Source: Pseudomonas proteolytica (GTDB taxonomy: Bacteria > Pseudomonadota > Gammaproteobacteria > Pseudomonadales > Pseudomonadaceae). Taken from it: DNA of 64,000 nucleotides. The stretch is from the NCBI RefSeq assembly GCF_007858275.1, contig NZ_VFEV01000002.1, positions 62,001 to 126,000 of the forward strand, in the 5' to 3' direction. The first letter of the stretch is position 1; each line of letters begins with the position of its first letter. Shown here one piece after another: positions 61,211-64,000 of the stretch. Both the position numbers and the translations under genes were made by a program. The notes under the pieces are model-generated. The model worked only from the letters and a program-made list of their open reading frames with translations, did not search any database and was not told the origin of the DNA.

Positions 61211-64000
61211 ATGAACATTTTTCTTCGACACGGCTTGCTGGGCCTCCTGTTGCTCGGTTCCCTGGGCCATGCCCTGGCGGCGCCGCAAATGCTCAAGCTG
61301 CACGGTCGCTCCGACGTCAGCGACTACAGCGTGGGCCTGGACGAGGCCGACTGGGGCTGGCTACGGAGCAAGGGCACGCTGGTGTTGGGGTCTTCGGCGC
61401 CGGACTACTCGCCGTTCAGCATCACCAGTAACCGCCACGATTACGAAGGTTTCACAGCCGACTACGCGCAGTTAATGGCGCAGTTGCTGCACGTCAACGT
61501 GCGCGTGCAGCGGTATGCCTCGCGCAATGAGGTGCTGGCGGCGCTCAAGTCTGGCGACGTCGATATGCTGGGCAGTTCCAACGGTTTTGAGGCGGCGTAC
61601 GCGGAGCTTCAGCTGTCTGACGCCTATGCAGAGGACCAGCCGACCCTGGTCAGCCGGGTCGGCGACAGCCAGAGCCTCGACCCCGAACTGGCCGGCAAGC
61701 GCGTGGCAATGCTTTACCACTACCTGCCACCCAAAACCGTGGAAGACTTTTATCCCAAGGCCACCTTGCAGCTGTACCCGTCCACCCTCAGCGCCATAGG
61801 CGCCGTGGCGTTCGGCCAAGCCGATGTGTACCTGGGGGACGCGATCAGCGCCAATTATCTGATCAACCGCAACTACCTGAACAACGTGCAACTGGCGGAC
61901 TTCTCTCGCCTGGAAGTCAGCAACTTTTCGTTTTCGGTAAAGCGTGATAACACGCGCCTGCTGCGGATAATCAATGCGGCACTGGCGGCGGTCCCGGTTA
62001 CCGAGCGCCAGACCATCCTGCGCCGCTGGAGCGCAGGCGGAGCAAGCATGCCTGGTCAGCATCCGTTGCATTTCAGCGTCAGTGAGCAGCGGTGGTTGGA
62101 CAAGAACCCACGGTTGCGGGTGGCGATTGATGAAGGCTTCCTGCCAATGTCGTTCTACGGCGCCGACGGCGAATTTCGTGGTATCAGCGCCGACGTCCTG
62201 GCCAAGGTGGCCCTGCGCACCGGCTTGAAGTTTGATATCCAGCGGGTGAGTTCGGTGCGCGAGATGATCGACTCCCTCACCAGCAACGAGGCTGACCTGC
62301 TGATCACCATTACCCCAAGCGAACAGCGCGAAGCGGTCCTGCGCTTTACCCGCCCGTACCTGGCCACGCCGTTTGTACTGGTCAGTCGTACCACGGCCGG
62401 CAGCCCCAGTACCCTGGACGATATGCATGGCAAGCGACTGGCGGTCATCAGCGGCGACTCCAGCCGCGACATGCTAACCGAGCAATACCCGGGTATCCGC
62501 CTGGTGGATGCCGACAGCGCCCATGACGCGATGGAGAAAGTCGCCAATGGCGAGGCTGATGCAGCGGTCAACTCGCTGATCACCGCACGCTATATGATTT
62601 CACGGCAATACCGCGATCGCTTGCGTATCACCAGCACCGTGGGCGTTACCAACTCGCGCATGGCCTTTGCTACGGCCCGCGGCTCGCTGGAACTGTTCTC
62701 TATCCTGGACAAAGCGCTGCTCAGCATCGCCCCCGAGGAAATGGACGAACTGACTAATCGCTGGCGCAGCGAGGTGGTGGTGGGCGACAGCTATTGGCTG
62801 CGCAACCGCAGCGCAATCATTCAGGGTTTCGTGATTGCCGCCGTGTTGCTGTTGATTGCCCTGGGCTGGATCGCTTACCTGCGGATGCTGATGCGCAAGC
62901 GCAAGCAGGCCGAGCAGGCGTTGAGCGACCAGGTTGAGTTCATGCGGGTATTGATCAACGGCACACCGCACCCGATCTATGTGCGCGACCGCCAGGGCAA
63001 GCTGCTGATCTGTAACAGCGGTTACCTGGAAGTGTTCAACGTCGAGCGCGAGCAGGTGATCGGCAAGACCGTATTGGACGGTGTACTGGGCGATCCGGAT
63101 GAGGCCGCGGCGTATCACCGTGACTACCTGCAGGTGATGGAAAGCGGCGAGGCGCAGTTGCAGGATCGCAGCTTGATCATGCCCGATGGCCGAGTACTGA
63201 CCATCTACCACTGGATGCTGCCGTACCGCAGCAGCACGGGCGAAGTCAGCGGCATGATCGCTGGCTGGATCGACATCAGCGAGCGCCAGCGTCTGCTGGA
63301 GGACGTCCACGCCGCCAACCGCGCCAAGACGACCTTCCTTGCGACAATGAGCCATGAAATCCGTACGCCGATGAACGCGGTGATCGGCATGCTCGAACTG
63401 GCGACAAAAAAGGCCGACCAGGGCGTGATGGATCGTTTTGCGATTGATGTCGCTTCAGGCGCGGCGCGTGGTTTGCTAGACCTGATCGGCGACATTCTTG
63501 ACATCGCCCGAATCGAGTCCGGGCGTTTGTCCCTGAACCCGGAGCGCGCCAACCTGCGGGAGTTGCTGGAATCGGTGGTGCGCATTTTTGAAGGCCTGGC
63601 GCGGCAGAAACAGCTGCAACTGCAACTGCAGCTGGACCTGGAGGCCGGCGTCAATTGCGATGTGCTGATCGATCCGCTGCGCTTCAAGCAGATCGTGTCC
63701 AACCTGCTGAGCAACGCCATCAAGTTCACCGCCCAGGGCCACGTGCGCTTGAGTGTTCGAGCCCAGGCAGGCAAGGAACAGTTGGCGTTGAGGTTACGGG
63801 TGGAGGACTCCGGTATCGGCATAGGCGAAGAGGACCAGAAGCGCCTGTTCAGCCCCTTTACGCAAGCCAGCAACAATGACCAGTCGGCGCGCAGCGGCTC
63901 GGGCCTGGGCTTAGTCATCAGCCGCACCCTCTGCGAAATGATGGGAGGGCACCTGACCCTCGACAGCGCATTGGGTGAAGGCACTCGCATCGACGTCAGG
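61211..64000 (+). CDS. Two-SBP hybrid-type sensor kinase (BvgS/RocS-like), truncated by window end
   Basis: 930 residues are visible and the frame stays open to the last base. Layout: signal peptide (MNIFLRHGLLGLLLLGSLGH), two periplasmic SBP_bac_3 domains (about 55-275 and 290-530), one membrane helix (about 536-560, VIAAVLLLIALGWIAYLRML), a PAS domain (about 576-695), then HisKA with H715 in TMSHEIRTPMNAV and the HATPase with N-box SNLLSNAIKFT, G1 VEDSGIGIG and G2 GSGLGLVIS. Receiver and Hpt domains typical of BvgS/EvgS/RocS1 are presumably beyond the edge. The periplasmic modules probably sense a small amino-acid-like ligand. Confidence 0.9.
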   Translation, partial: MNIFLRHGLLGLLLLGSLGHALAAPQMLKLHGRSDVSDYSVGLDEADWGWLRSKGTLVLGSSAPDYSPFSITSNRHDYEGFTADYAQLMAQLLHVNVRVQRYASRNEVLAALKSGDVDMLGSSNGFEAAYAELQLSDAYAEDQPTLVSRVGDSQSLDPELAGKRVAMLYHYLPPKTVEDFYPKATLQLYPSTLSAIGAVAFGQADVYLGDAISANYLINRNYLNNVQLADFSRLEVSNFSFSVKRDNTRLLRIINAALAAVPVTERQTILRRWSAGGASMPGQHPLHFSVSEQRWLDKNPRLRVAIDEGFLPMSFYGADGEFRGISADVLAKVALRTGLKFDIQRVSSVREMIDSLTSNEADLLITITPSEQREAVLRFTRPYLATPFVLVSRTTAGSPSTLDDMHGKRLAVISGDSSRDMLTEQYPGIRLVDADSAHDAMEKVANGEADAAVNSLITARYMISRQYRDRLRITSTVGVTNSRMAFATARGSLELFSILDKALLSIAPEEMDELTNRWRSEVVVGDSYWLRNRSAIIQGFVIAAVLLLIALGWIAYLRMLMRKRKQAEQALSDQVEFMRVLINGTPHPIYVRDRQGKLLICNSGYLEVFNVEREQVIGKTVLDGVLGDPDEAAAYHRDYLQVMESGEAQLQDRSLIMPDGRVLTIYHWMLPYRSSTGEVSGMIAGWIDISERQRLLEDVHAANRAKTTFLATMSHEIRTPMNAVIGMLELATKKADQGVMDRFAIDVASGAARGLLDLIGDILDIARIESGRLSLNPERANLRELLESVVRIFEGLARQKQLQLQLQLDLEAGVNCDVLIDPLRFKQIVSNLLSNAIKFTAQGHVRLSVRAQAGKEQLALRLRVEDSGIGIGEEDQKRLFSPFTQASNNDQSARSGSGLGLVISRTLCEMMGGHLTLDSALGEGTRIDVR

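Overview
The window reads as chromosomal DNA of a Pseudomonas of the fluorescens group. The evidence is GC-rich coding with strong third-position bias, clear Shine-Dalgarno sites, many REP/REPIN repeats of the 'GTAGGAGCCGGCTTGCCGGCGA' and 'GTGGGAGCGGGCTTGCTCGCGA' types, and recognisable Pseudomonas genes (fabV, ppnN, punR/punC, soxR with an RND pump, a Roc-like sensory system). No rRNA, CRISPR array or insertion sequence was seen. One tRNA gene (Asn, GTT) is present.

Layout. 1-5.8 kb: a partial secreted protein, a vapBC-type toxin-antitoxin pair with a perfect palindromic operator, ppnN (nucleotide nucleosidase), fabV (enoyl reductase), a HAD hydrolase and a LysR regulator. 5.9-13 kb: an ArgD-like aminotransferase, then a purine locus: punR, a punC transporter gene broken by an in-frame TGA, a Tsx-like nucleoside channel, a LysR regulator and an NCS2 purine/uracil permease. 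13-19.2 kb: an alpha/beta hydrolase lacking its nucleophile serine, then an acid-CoA catabolic set (MFS importer, acyl-CoA dehydrogenase, IclR regulator, CaiB/BaiF CoA-transferase) with IclR-like operators and a nested REPIN.

20.0-27.1 kb: a 7-kb genomic island inserted in the 3' end of tRNA-Asn. A 25-bp direct repeat of the tRNA end marks both borders. The island carries a P4-type integrase, a non-coding region with hairpins and a cluster of DnaA-box-like sites, a frameshifted second integrase, a small ORF, and a primase-SF2 helicase fusion (TOTE-like) followed by a small winged-helix-like protein. The primase-helicase module is the best candidate for a poorly described conflict or replication system.

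27.2-36.4 kb: mug, then a polyamine/arginine block: a LysR regulator, aguA, aguB, a polyamine-binding protein and a second agmatine deiminase with a Tat signal; then a D-amino-acid dehydrogenase (DauA-like), RidA and a membrane transporter, divergent from an XRE-cupin regulator. 36.3-43 kb: GNAT, an ArsR-rhodanese regulator with its operator, DUF2938, a transglutaminase-like DUF3857 protein, bestrophin and an MHS-type transporter. 42.8-49.7 kb: soxR, a textbook SoxR box in a 19-bp promoter spacer, and a translationally coupled RND efflux operon (MFP-RND-OMF) with trmK attached. 49.7-59 kb: small conserved proteins (DUF3144, DUF2986), GST, MOSC, an FAD oxidoreductase, a P-loop kinase, LysR-argC2, and a DapF paralogue with altered motifs. 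59.2-64 kb: a Roc-like signalling set: pseudo-receiver-EAL protein, NarL-type regulator and a two-SBP hybrid-type sensor kinase that runs off the window end.
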